Assembly: GCA_028554795.2 (NCBI GenBank)
Contig: CM068825.1
Span: forward strand, 89,772,951 to 89,836,950
Origin: Sinohyriopsis cumingii
Lineage: Eukaryota; Mollusca; Bivalvia; Unionida; Unionidae
DNA length: 64,000 nt
Direction: 5' to 3'
Below, in pieces: positions 47,116 to 56,985 of this stretch (the stretch's first letter is position 1; each line of letters starts with the position of its first letter). The position numbers and the translations under genes were made by a program. A model generated the notes under the pieces. That model had not been told where the DNA came from and did not search any database. It saw nothing but the letters and a program-made list of their open reading frames with translations.

Positions 47116-47689
47116 GGACCAGTCTCGTTCGCCAAGAATGCTCTCAGTCTGTTTGATGCTTCGTGTCATTGCCTGCGTTGCATAACGGAGTGCAATGCGG
47201 AAGCATACGAAGCAAAAACCCGGACTAGAATGTTCGTTTATATCAGAAGTGGTTCTATACTGTTCACGTCATGAAACTTGACAATCAGATTACTCGCGGA
47301 AGGAAAAAAGTTCCAATGAAAAGGTCTCTGACCCGTCCCATCTTTTGCGATACCATGTTGGCAAAGCTAAAGTTGGGACAGGGTACTGGTCTTTATCACT
47401 CATGCGACAGAGAAATCTAATGGTTTTGCTACCTTTAATTTTCTTATCTCAGTCTGGTTGTCTCAGTCCGTACGTGTCAGTCATGGTGTACACGTGCTAG
47501 GAACTACTTTTAGGAAGAAGAAAGCCCTGTAGTCTTCTGCTGTGTTTGACGGAGATGTTATAAGATCAAACAACAATAACGGCATATATATAACATAAAG
47601 AAATTCACTCATAAAGCAACTTGAGGTCTCTCCAACTTTGATAACACACCATGCATACAAAGTTGAGCTATTTCGTATTATGCTAGAAA

Positions 47690-47873
47690 CTACACACACC
47701 GTGGCGAATTTTATCCTATCCGTAAGGTAATAACTTTTTAGGTCAGTGTCATTAAATGTTGCTAACAGTATATAATTAGTTTTGAATACTTGGTGTGAAA
47801 CGAATTAGGTAGTTTCAACTGACGTGAAAATTTACTGAGCTACAGATAGGATAAAATTCGCGATGCTGTGTGG
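47690..47873. mobile_element. Approximately 180-bp TIR element (MITE)
   Basis: A perfect 17-bp inverted repeat GCGAATTTTATCCTATC (47704-47720; inverted at 47845-47861) sits in longer imperfect arms that begin CACACA. Flanking AGAAACTA/AAGAACTA might be a degenerate 8-bp duplication. Confidence 0.7.
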
Positions 47874-49645
47874 AAAGAACTAGAGCAGAAAACACTGTTC
47901 CAGACGAGGTAAATTGCTGGACAAAAATTGTCGTGAATATGTATAGAATTTAATTAAAGAACTATAAACATTAGTACCCTCCTAGAAGCCGCCATTGTTG
48001 TTGTAACTAAAAATTACGCATGCTCAGATTTAATGAGCAGTTTTGACGTCACTGTTCTGTGCGTTCCGTTCTAAGACATTTTTTGTCGAGTTATATACCT
48101 CTCCAGACACACAGGCAAATACACATCACTGGCTACAAAAATCCAAACTCAAGAACATCCGTAAACCCGGCAACAACCAGGAATGTGTTATATCAGACGT
48201 GTGTTCTTCAAACTTTGTCAATCACCCACAACCAGTTCCAGTTGAATCAAACATTGTAAACAATGAAAATTCCTGCACTTACCAATCAGAGTGGGTCATT
48301 CATCAGTCTACACACTATTCCACTAGATATCGATGTAACGTATCATTGTGACAGTAATAAAAACATTTGCTGTATTTCCAGAAAATAAAATATAACTTTC
48401 AAGAATATCATGAATCAGTAATCTCCTTATGTCATGACACACATTGTTAGAGCTGTGTACTTTATTGTACCGTTGCCCTCCGTATAACTTTTTCCAGATT
48501 AGAACTGATGAAAGTTAAAAGTTGACCGTCTCAAGGATATTCATTAATTTTTGTTATTTCATGTTAATAAATATCACTAAAATACTGATATTAAGATAGG
48601 AATGAATAATTGTTTATTACTTCTTCCTTATATACGGACTGTCACCTGAATTACGATACAGCAAAATGTAATAGAATCAGGTCATTTCGAATGAAAAATT
48701 CCATCGAATTCGTAAATAAGATTAGGTCTATTAGGGGATAACCTGGCAACAACTCACGATCATGGACTAAAACTAGTTATGTACTATGTCGTTTACGTAT
48801 GACCATTACAATCTACAATCATGGACAAAATATAAACAATACAGAGATACATAAAAGCATGTTCCAGATCAGCATATGTCCATATTCTTTATAATGTCTG
48901 GGATCAGAATTTCACAATCATTGCATCATATAGGATCTGACTGTACGTACAGTTGATATGTAAGGCACATCTTTGTCAGCATGCACTTTAAATGTCTCAA
49001 AATGTTATTTTTATCAGGTTTTTGCTTATGTATGGTAACATAATTTAAGTTTTTGTTTTGACAGAGTGTGGCATTGTAGTATCAGATTAAAAACATTGTA
49101 CAAAACCATTCTACTTAATAATTGTTGACTGGCACTCTTAAGTTTGTACAAATGATGTTAATAAGTGCCTGATACATGTCCCACATGTACAAATGTCCAT
49201 CCATGTTTACAGATTTTTCGGATTAGAATTTCACATTTAGTTGCACTTGTAGTATACAAAAATGTTATTTCTATCATGAATTAGCTTACTTAATGGTAAT
49301 ATATTTCAATTTTGTACATTGTCACTAATCTTCCTGTATACTGGTATGTACTATTCGTTGGACCAATGATTAAACCTCACCATCCCCACATTACCTTCAA
49401 CTTTATGATAGTGTACCTTATTAGTCATTTAGCCTGTAAATGGCTGATCATAATATGATAACATATTTTTAGTATTAAGACTCCAGGTTTTAAAACTTTG
49501 TAACAGAAATAACAAAAACCAACAAGTTTAGTAAAATCAACATATAATTTATTTCTCAAAGTTAGGAAGTGAAATTTTAAGAGACACCGTATTGTGAATT
49601 AAGTCACAAATAATCTTAAATGTCCAATAAAAAGTCCAAAAGTAT
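47874..49645. other. No recognisable feature
   Basis: AT-rich; includes a 102-codon open frame (48043-48351) without recognisable motif. Confidence 0.5.
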
Positions 49646-49649
49646 ATGA

Positions 49650-49830
49650 TGTTAATAGTAACGTGGGGCTGTATAGGGACAATTGAAAACCCAGTCAGAA
49701 AGGTCATGGGGCTGTATAGGGACAACAGGAATTTAACATGGACAAACCTTGGAGCTATATTGGAACAATGGGAATTGAACATGGGAATATTGGGGCTGTA
49801 TATGGACAAGGGAAAGTTGGGTTTGTATAG
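49650..49830 (+). repeat. Degenerate short tandem repeat
   Basis: GGGGCTGTATAGGGACAA-like motifs recur four to five times with irregular spacing of about 30-60 bp. They also appear as GGAGCTATATTGGAACAA and GGTTTGTATAGAAACAA. Confidence 0.6.
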
Positions 49831-50156
49831 AAACAATAAGAATGATGACGTTAGGGTACTGGACATTGGCAACAATGTAGCAACACTGTCGCAAGTGACT
49901 GACCTCAGTTGGAGTAAACAGTAGAAAAAAGGTAGAATGCTTGGCGGGGCGGGACATAGAACTTGATAGAACGCTTGGCGGGTCGGGTCATATAAAACAC
50001 AACCAAACATATACAAACAAACAAAGACACATACACATACACAAAAAATGGCAAGAGAGAAGATCTATCTTTCGAGGCAATGGAGTGGCATTGAAAAGGG
50101 TCTTTGAGTTTCTTCTTCTTTGTCTTATATTTTCTCTCTTCCCTGCTACTTCTCCA

Positions 50157-50486
50157 TCATCTTCTCAATTTTGTCATCGCCGTTGTCTTCTTTTTCTTTC
50201 CACCCTTTTCATCCTTTTCCTTCTCCTCTTTCTTCCTCTTCTCATTCGCCTCTTCCTTGTCTATCTTTTCGTTCCAAGCTCTCATATGGATCTTATCTTC
50301 TTCATCCTCTTTCTCCTCCTTGTCCTGTTTTAACATATCGTTCAATATACATTTCCCTTTCTTTAAATTGTTGATCTCCATAGCCAAGCTGTGCGGGCTA
50401 TAATACCTAAACTGCATTGCGACCAGCATCTCCTCCACCATACCTAGCGTATCTACTACCTCCTGCAACTTTATCATTTTCTGCAA
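50157..50486 (-). CDS. Charged coiled-coil ORF, Polinton B paralogue 3
   Basis: An open frame of 109 codons: MIKLQEVVDTLGMVEEML at the start, then a long Lys/Glu-rich stretch (NEKIDKEEANEKRKKEEKEK). It resembles the layout of the two upstream ORFs (short conserved helical start, then charged low-complexity tail). The T/C-rich low-complexity stretch on the plus strand is simply its complement. Function unknown. Confidence 0.4.
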   Translation of the reverse strand: MQKMIKLQEVVDTLGMVEEMLVAMQFRYYSPHSLAMEINNLKKGKCILNDMLKQDKEEKEDEEDKIHMRAWNEKIDKEEANEKRKKEEKEKDEKGGKKKKTTAMTKLRR

Positions 50487-50734
50487 ATGGTTGTTTGTCG
50501 CTATGGCTTATTATTCAATGCTGAATGGCGCGAATGACGACTTCAAGCACAGACGTAAAGGAAAACATCCCATCTTACCAATTACCCACATCACCTACCC
50601 AACAAGCATTTGGTAATTAGAGTGCTAATCTAAAATAAATATTTATATTAAATAACACACTATTACCAAACTTTTTGTGTTAAGTGATTGGTTTTTCTGT
50701 TATTGGTTTATTAAAAACAAACGTACGCGCATAC

Positions 50735-50915
50735 ATAAAAACACAAAAACACACACCAACGTACGAGCAAGCATACAAACACACACACACACACACTAAC
50801 GTACGAGCACACACAAATAAACACGCACATATATACACACAAATGTACGTTTGCTCACAAACACATACTCACAAACACACAAACGTACGTGAAAAACACA
50901 CACACACACACACAC
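50735..50915. repeat. Cryptically simple CA/CACAAA-rich tract
   Basis: Irregular ACACACA runs with repeated AACGTACG(A/T)G motifs about every 50-60 bp. Confidence 0.85.
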
Positions 50916-50979
50916 CAGTAAAGTAGTTAGTGTTTATAATCACACTACTTCATATTCACACAAACTGGCAACTTGAATA

Positions 50980-51600
50980 GCCTCTTTTCTAGAGATCTGG
51001 TTAGCCCTGAGAAGGGCTGTATTTTTTATAACTCCAAATACACTTTGCTAATGTTGGCATCTCCCAGGTCGGGCTTCACAGACACATCTTGTACTCTAAT
51101 CACTGGCCCAATTCACATTTGTGGTTGGGAGCGCAAATTTTTTATGAGCGGCCTCATCATCTCCGTTTTCACTTTGTGGAATAGTGAAGACTTCTCTTTG
51201 TCTTCTTCTCCTATTCCACACCCGTGGATGATGAGGTCTCCTTATCTCCTGCTGACGCTGTCTTTCCAGCTTTTCGTCCCAGTTTTCAGTCTGGGGAACC
51301 ACGGGTCTTGGTACTGGTAGTAGATGCTGTGGTACTGGTACTGGTTGTGATGTTGTTACTGGCCGTGGTGATGTCCTCACCTCAGGCTTGACCTCACACA
51401 GTGGTCTTAGCATGAGGTGAGGCAGGATTCTTTCTTCCTTCTCTTTCTTCTTTTTCCTCTCCTCCTCTTCCTCTTCTATCCTGATTTCCTACTGTATAGC
51501 CTCCATGGCCAGCTCGACCTGGATGCGCCTGGCATACTCCACATGCATTTGGAGTTTGATCAGTTTTTAAAATTCTGCCCATTTTCTCGATGTTGATACG
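50980..51600 (-). pseudogene. Pro/Glu-rich ORF, Polinton B paralogue 2
   Basis: From about 51.56 kb on the minus strand: HVEYARRIQVELAMEAIQ, a Glu/Lys-rich stretch, then an open Pro-rich part (51413-51096) with VTTSQPVPVPQHLLPVPRP and WNRRRRQREVFTIPQ. The end carries KPDLGDANISK and PFSGLTRSLEKR. The last block has a counterpart in the next ORF (PFHGYPNTLEKR), which suggests gene duplication. Frameshifts present. Unknown function; possibly a structural or DNA-binding protein. Confidence 0.45.
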
Positions 51601-51914
51601 TCCACTATGGGTAGCCAGACTGACGAACGCTCCGCATTATATGCACCCCCCCCCACCAAAACTTACAATACCCATATCATCACCAAAATATGGGTAGCGC
51701 GGACCTAAGAGAAACGTTCACTCACCTTTTTACGTAGAAGCAAACATTATGATCACTCAGACATGCATCCAAACCAAAACACTATTTGACAAGAGAGGGA
51801 AGCGAAGTGTTTATATGCAAACTTCTATCTTTTTTCACATTAAAAGAAGTGCTTATAGAAACACTTCTATTTTTTAAACGAACACACAAAATCAAAGACA
51901 GACACATAGTTTGT

Positions 51915-52479
51915 AAATTTGACTACTATCTCTTTTCTAGAGTATTGGGGTAGCCATGAAAAGGGGTGTTTTGTTGACGGGGATTATGACAATCTTTTAT
52001 TGTCTAAGATTGCGTCCCCGTCTGGCTGCAGGCTTTCCCACCTGATACGGTATGCTTCTTCGGAAAAAGAAGGAAAACTCTTTCGTGTCCACACGGCAGT
52101 CTACAAAACCTCTGTCTGGTTCATGCTGTTGTTGCCGCTGCTGCCGTTGCTCTCTCTGCTTCTGAAGTCTATACTTCTCGGGTCCATTCATCTTGCTCCT
52201 TCTTGATTTCATCTCTGAAGACCTCTTCTATCAGGTCTTGAACTACTCTCAGCATCCTGACATTCTCTATCTCATCAGGCTTGGGTATCATGTTTTGACT
52301 AACACGATGTAAATTCACGTAGGTTTCGTTCGGTTTAGCTAAATTAGAAGGCATCTTGATAGGTTGACGAGTCAACAATGGACAGTTATACTGAAGATTG
52401 CCCAGTTTGTATGGATCGAGCGCGGACTTGATAGGAAACATACCCCGGTTTTTTAGGGTAGGAACGCTATAGAGCTTAT

Positions 52480-52536
<57 letters not shown>

Positions 52537-52579
52537 AAGAGCATATGTTCTTTGTGTTTTTCTTGAAACAATCCACCAA
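51915..52579 (-). pseudogene. Charged ORF, Polinton B paralogue 1, with (GA)n insertion
   Basis: The minus-strand frame contains MFPIKSALDPYKLGNLQYN, KMPSNLAKPNETYVNLHRV and a helical block ENVRMLRVVQDLIEEVFRDE. After a shift come a Gln/Arg-rich coil (LQKQREQRQQRQQQH) and the end PFHGYPNTLEKR. A (GA)n microsatellite at 52481-52531 falls at its start and is translated as Ser-Leu repeats. It lies next to the protease. Function unknown. Confidence 0.5.
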
Positions 52580-52784
52580 GACTTTGTTTCAAAACAGAAC
52601 ATTAATTAACCAACATATAATTTAAAACAAACAAACAAACTATTTTTACAAGGTTGACAACGTTGGGAAATCATGTTAGACTTCCACGGAGGGAAGTTAT
52701 TGGGCCGTTGATGTGCACTACGTTTCCTAGATAAAGACATGAGCTATCCATAATGGTCACAAAACTATTAATCTACTTTTTCAT

Positions 52785-53190
52785 CTTTTCTAGAAGAGCA
52801 ATGATCAAATAAAATCACTAAATGTTCTAAGGAATATCCAAGACTGCGTTGATGAAGAAAATACACTCAATATTGTCCACACACCAAGGAATCTGTGCCT
52901 TGTAATTTCACATCATTGAATTGTGTCGTCTGGGCATTTCTTCTCATAAAATCGATGACATCATCTTCCAAAGACGGCAATCCATACAAATCAAAACACT
53001 ATACACAACCATTTATAGGAAGTAGACGGTACCCAGTGGGTTCCTGGTAAATGACTGTCGTCCGTGTTGATGTCATTAGCTTGATGGTCCTGAGGTTTGC
53101 GATGAGGCAGTTATCTTTAGTACACACGACAGGATTCCAAGAAGCAGTGTACGAACTGTTGTTCAAAAGGTAGTAAAGTTCTCAGGTATC
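52785..53190 (-). pseudogene. Adenain-like cysteine protease, Polinton B, stop at the catalytic Cys
   Basis: Minus-strand blocks in two frames: NTDDSHLPGTHWV (catalytic His in GTHW, about 53033-53046), then CFDLYGLPSLEDDVIDFMRR, then FNDVKLQGTDSLVCGQY-stop-VYFLHQRS. The stop TGA at 52867-52869 sits exactly where the nucleophile Cys of the CGxxC motif (CGHYCVYFLHQRS-type) is expected. The frame then continues with LGYSLEHLVILFD. A frameshift separates the His part from the rest. In the family this enzyme matures the capsid. About 135 codons, normal length. Confidence 0.8.
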
Positions 53191-53246
53191 CATGTTTTGT
53201 TTTGTTTTGTTTTTCTTGTCTTTCACAGGTAATGATAAGTGGTCAA

Positions 53247-53720
53247 TTAAATCCTGACCTTTTTGCTTGATAATCTCTGACAAGTAACCGTCTCCACATT
53301 CTGGGCCAAGAGAGCTTCGATGTAACGGAGCTCTACATTAATCGATGGAGGAAAGGAATGATCACGCAAGTCTTTATACCACTGATGCAACACTGCTTCT
53401 TCCGAGATGAAACCCCAAGCGTCCTACAAATACTCGTCCAATTTTTCTTCTTGACTCATCATCATACATTTATCGTGTTGAAATTGACTAGGATGATCGT
53501 TTTGACATCCATATCAATCTTTCTTGGTCAATTCCGTAATTCTTTCTGCCAGGTGTTTGTCAAAACATGAGACTAAATGTTTTTCTTGTTCTGGCCATCT
53601 GGACCTCATCACTATGTTCTTCACGTCTCATTTGTCTTCCACGACTTCCACGACATCCTCCCATTCTATTTTCATCTCCAAAGAGTCTGCACCATTCAAA
53701 GAGGGATACGTGTCTTCCAT
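53247..53720 (-). pseudogene. Conserved Polinton protein with DHPSQxxH motif, B copy
   Basis: It starts METDTYP-like (ATG at 53720), early stop, then KNIVMRSRWPEQEK. The diagnostic CQNDHPSQFQHDKCMMMSQE (family: DHPSQ...HxCLM) is followed by GFISEEAVLHQWYKDL and ELRYIEALLAQNVETV. This small protein lies between capsid and protease genes in many invertebrate Polintons; its role is not known. The Cys/His spacing might bind metal, which is inference. At least two stops. Confidence 0.6.
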
Positions 53721-53747
53721 AGTCGTTAATAAGTCTAGAATCACTTC

Positions 53748-54471
53748 TCACATACTGTTGATTTCTTTAGCATTATCAAATTCGGCATACAAGATAAAGT
53801 TCACTGTCTCGGTTAGAGCTTTAGCAAACTGAAGGTCCACACCAATCTGACCGGATGTTATGGGGTGGAAATGTCCCTCGCCTCTGCCTTGGTCTGGAGT
53901 GAAATCGACGGCGCGCAAAGCATAGCCTCCTGCATAGTCGTCGTACGAAATACCATGGCTGGTGTTGGTCCCTAACTGTCCGGTAGCTTCGTACAAGGAA
54001 AAGTACGATTTCAAGTAATTCTTTTCTCAAAGTTAGGTTAGATGGGTCTGGTACACAAGGTCTTACCATCGTGACTGACTCCGATGTGTGACACCTCGAA
54101 GTGCTGAAAGTTGAAAGGATTTTCAATGCGGAATCCGTTGAAGGCTACCTTGCTAACGATGCCAGTGATTAAACGTTTGGGTAACTGTTCTTGCTGCTAA
54201 TGACCATTTTGTTATTTAAGTACAAATCCGCCTCGTTGAACAAGGAATGCATGAAACTGTTGACGGGAGCTACTAACTCGTTATCTATAGGATCTCTATT
54301 CGGATCGAGAACTTTGACTTTCTGGTACAAGTAACTGTTATTCAGATCAGTGTAGTCTTCTGGTTGTCCTTTGATTTCAAACTCGATTGGAGCTGAATCC
54401 GTCAAAGAGGTAACGAGATAACATTCTACCCATTGGGATTCTTGCATCGTTATCATAGTGGGTGGCATGGC
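53748..54471 (-). pseudogene. Major capsid protein (F54H12.2-like), Polinton B, internally deleted
   Basis: The first open part (54468-54169) reads ESQWVECYLVTSLTDSAPIE, then DYTDLNNSYLYQKVKV, then VAPVNSFMHSLFNEADLYLN and ISSKNSYP. This is the N-terminal jelly-roll block of the F54H12.2 family. The usual continuation of 100 or more residues is missing. The sequence jumps to AFNGFRIENPFNFQHFEV and HIGVSHDGK, then after a shift to SYDDYAGGYALRAVDFTPDQ and QFAKALTETVNFILYAEFDN at the C-terminus (stop 53748). Only about 240 codons remain against more than 400 in family members. The capsid role is established for the family; this copy is dead. Confidence 0.85.
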
Positions 54472-54589
54472 AAACAGACCCAGTTCCGACTTGAAACAGG
54501 CGCAAGACTAGGTGAATCATTTTTTTCTTCTCTCTGTGATTGTTTTAGTAATCAAAGACGTCTCGGACGGTTCTTTATTTTTGGTCTTT

Positions 54590-54979
54590 CTAGCTCTGGG
54601 GGTATGAATGCCTCTGGAGGGGTGTCTTCGTCGAGTCTTTCTGTCTTGTTCTTGCTATGGCATCAGGGAAGCAGGAATGTCTGATTCGGCAGTGTCCAGG
54701 GCCTTTATAGGAGTTCCTCGTTGGCCCAAATTGTCTTTGCCGGTTTGAAGCAAGACGGTTTTGCATGCTCTCAAGAAAGATTCTTTGGGGTTTTGTTTGT
54801 CGATGATGACATTTTTGGAGAAATTCTTTGCCTCGCGTCAACGCGGCATCTTTCAAAGCGTGCAATCCTCGTGTCACCATCGGTTTCAACATGGAAGCCA
54901 CCGAACGAAAGGCCGAATTCAGCATATCTCCTAAACCACGTCCTTGCTGCCGAATGACTCCTCGGTACACAGGATACAT
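54590..54979 (-). CDS. pVI/pX-like basic capsid peptide, Polinton B
   Basis: ATG at 54979, 4 bp after the penton stop. The N-terminus MYPVYRGVIRQQGRGLGDM and the following amphipathic SAFRSVASMLKPMVTRG...LKDAALTRGKEFL are typical of the pVI-like minor capsid protein of Polintons ('VYRGxxxQxGxGLGxxF'). The frame stays open for 129 codons, but the second half (HRQTKPQRIFLE onward) looks shifted relative to the original frame. In adenoviruses the equivalent protein ruptures endosomal membranes; transfer of that role is inference. Confidence 0.65.
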   Translation of the reverse strand: MYPVYRGVIRQQGRGLGDMLNSAFRSVASMLKPMVTRGLHALKDAALTRGKEFLQKCHHRQTKPQRIFLESMQNRLASNRQRQFGPTRNSYKGPGHCRIRHSCFPDAIARTRQKDSTKTPLQRHSYPQS

Positions 54980-54982
54980 GAC

Positions 54983-55906
54983 TTACAAGGAGTTAGAGAA
55001 TCGTTTTCAAAAATAGAGTTTCACCGTGACTTTCCCTTTTGTGAATGAAATATTTTTTCCCAGATCTACTTTTATAGCAACGTTGACACCGTCGAAATAC
55101 GACTTACTGACGGGCGAATAGTGAGGATGAACAAAGTCACGGTGAACTTGATATGTTTTTCCACCTTCCTGGTCATTGGTCGTGGCAGAATCCACTTTGA
55201 AAAGAATGACTCGCAATTACGGTACGGAGGTGTGTCCCACCACGTTGTACTCCACCATACTGGAGTACACAAAGATCAAATTTAATCCTTGGTTCAATTC
55301 TACTGAGGAACGAAAATTCCTAGCAAAATCCAAGGTGGTGATGATTTTTGGCATGGTGATCTTGTTGGTACTCCTATCCGTGACCATCTTGAGGTCTCCA
55401 CCCAAATAGTCAAGGAATTTTATGACAAAATGTATTGCCCAACGTTTCGTCATCACGAAATGTCATCAGTTTGCGACGAGCGGCTTTATGGTACTCGAGA
55501 GTGACACTTTTTCTGGCTCTGTCCAAGGCTCTGCCCAACGCTGCCTCGAATCTGACAGCAATCGCGTCTACCAAATGTTGAGCGCAAAAATAATAGCCTG
55601 CAGGAATCATCAACTCATAGACATAATGTGAAGCATTGGTACCCTCTAGATATATCTTTGAGGCATCTGTAGGTCTGTTTTCGATTGTTGTATTCGCTCG
55701 CAAAAGACCTCAAAAGTGTTTTGATTTTCGACGATGCCTTTGATTTATGAAGGGTGAATAATTTCGACCAAAGCCATTTCCCAATAGGCTTCGTGATGCA
55801 ATTGGATGGCCTGAGGTAATTTGGCCGTGAAATAGCATAATGTGTTTTGGGGAAAAACATCCATGGAACTGTCACTAGGTAACGTTAAGTAAAATTGGAT
55901 ATTCAT
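54983..55906 (-). pseudogene. Penton-like minor capsid protein, Polinton B
   Basis: ATG at 55906: MNIQFYLTLPSDSSMDVFPQ, then LCYFTAKLPQAIQLH and WEMALVEIIHP, a start pattern (FYVTLPSNSS..xxNTxxxFxxKLPxxIxLxGxWEVALxEI) well known in Polinton minor capsid proteins. A second part (55703-55410) carries MIPAGYYFCAQHLVDAIAVR, a third FVYSSMVEYNVV, LRVILFKVDSATT, VHRDFVHPHYSPV and YFDGVNVAIKVDLG, ending ...YFRKRFSNSL and TAA at 54983-54985. Full length of about 305 codons is preserved with three or four frame changes. It is considered the single-jelly-roll vertex protein. The same gene in copy A is at 33650-34545. Confidence 0.75.
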
Positions 55907-56213
55907 AATTTCAGAGTTCTGCTGTCCGAGGGGTCACTGGAGGTCAGATGATTGTCTAAAAGAGGGTTATTGTGGTGGTTGTTGTTGGGAGGGTGACTGA
56001 TGTTGGGTGCAAGACTCCTGATGAGTCCGTTAGAGGAGTTTTTCAGGGAAGGAATGGGAAGAAGGTAACCGATGCAACTGCTCAGTAAAATGGTCCACAA
56101 TTGTTTCCTTATTGCAAACTCAAATTAGCAATGGCAGCACCGATCATACAATACACCACAAAGATTTGGCATAAAAAGACGATGATTGTTAACGAGGTTG
56201 TGTTGAAGTGCAT
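55907..56213 (-). pseudogene. Small membrane protein, Polinton B
   Basis: ATG at 56213; MHFNTTSLTIIVFLCQIFVV is a hydrophobic segment, followed by YCMIGAAIANLSLQ, a stop, and FFPFL. A Ser/Pro/Asn-rich part follows towards the penton start. The gene begins just inside the integrase stop region (overlap of a few bases). Same order in copy A. Function unknown. Confidence 0.5.
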
Positions 56214-56218
56214 GATGG

Positions 56219-56975
56219 TCACTTCTTTTTACAGTCGATGACTTGCGAAGCGTTGATCCAAGAATCAAATCTGGGAGGATATCCTTTCCAACGTACTTTG
56301 ACTTCTTTGACACGTCGTTTTCCCACTTTTCGGGTTCTTTGTTCGAGAATGCTTTCAATGTCGTACACTTCGTCTTCTTTTTTGGTCACTCGTTGTCACT
56401 TGAGCAAGTGTAACGTTCCTTTTAACACTTCCCCGTTCATGTCTTCCATTCTATGGATGGCAGGATGACGGCAACGCATTCTTCCAGTGACACGAAACAA
56501 TTCGGTGGTCAGGTTTGGTAAGTAACCTATGTCGAAAGTGCGTTTGGTTTTGCCAATGTGCACCAAATCTCCTGCTGCCAACACTTCGACTTTTTGGGCG
56601 TAAAGCCACAATCGGATACGTACCAAACAGGCGCTCGAAGACGGTCGTTTCGTTGTCGGGATTCACTTCTTGGAGGGCACGTCCGATGCTCCGATGGTAA
56701 GACTGGTTGGTACGCTTAGATCAGGTGCGGTAAGAAGTCAATGTACTTGAGAATGTGTTGATGCGTAAAATATTTCCACATGCGTTTTTTCAAGGTGCGT
56801 TGAAAACGTTCCACGATGTTGGCTTTGGTTTCGGGATTCTCGGTGGTGACAAACTGAATGTCTCGCTTCTCTAAGTCTTTTTGGAAAGCTTGATTCAGAA
56901 ATTCGACGCCTTTGTCGGTTTGCCATTGAAGAGGGTGACCATGATTTTGCCTTATTTCTAGGAGTATGTAAATAA
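56219..56975 (-). pseudogene. Polinton integrase (rve core fragment + chromodomain), B copy
   Basis: The rve core is cut at its N-terminal side: the remaining part has LQWQTDKGVEFLNQAFQKDL (second catalytic Asp), ENPETKANIVERFQRTLKKR (catalytic Glu) and WKYFTHQHILKYIDFLP, then a stop. The first Asp is missing. The next part reads EVNPDNETTVFERLFG, KVEVLAAGDLVHIGK and EDMNGEVLKGT. The C-terminal chromodomain is DEVYDIESILEQRTRKVG, KEVKVRWKGYPPRFDSW and INASQVIDC, ending at the stop 56219-56221. This domain order is diagnostic of the F54H12.3-type Polinton integrase. It is inactive because of truncation and shifts. Confidence 0.88.
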
Positions 56976-56985
56976 TGACCTTTCA

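Larger units (their letters stand above)
50150..56985 (-). mobile_element. Polinton/Maverick-like element B, decayed
   Basis: The minus-strand genes from 57.0 kb downwards are integrase with chromodomain, small membrane protein, penton-like protein, pVI-like peptide, major capsid protein (family of C. elegans F54H12.2), DHPSQ protein, adenain-like protease, and at least three charged/coiled-coil ORFs. The integrase belongs to the family annotated as transposon-derived protein F54H12.3, a neighbour of F54H12.2 in that nematode. This gene set is established for Polintons, which are viewed as endogenised viruses with capsids. Polymerase B and packaging ATPase were not found, and no terminal repeats could be identified. 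The right end is cut inside the integrase; the left end is uncertain. Confidence 0.85.

Noticed and set aside
48043-48351. 102-codon plus-strand frame
   Set aside because: No motif, no splice or promoter context that I can support.
49549-50016. 155-codon minus-strand frame
   Set aside because: It overlaps the degenerate GGGGCTGTATAGGGACAA-type tandem repeat; no motif or homology pattern recognised.
50104-50403. Plus-strand Phe/Ser/Leu-rich membrane-like frames
   Set aside because: Complement of the Lys/Glu-rich coiled-coil ORF on the minus strand; hydrophobic look is due to T/C-rich composition.
52867-52869. Selenocysteine codon in the protease
   Set aside because: TGA sits at the catalytic Cys position, but the gene also has a frameshift and no SECIS element was recognised; simple decay is the better explanation.
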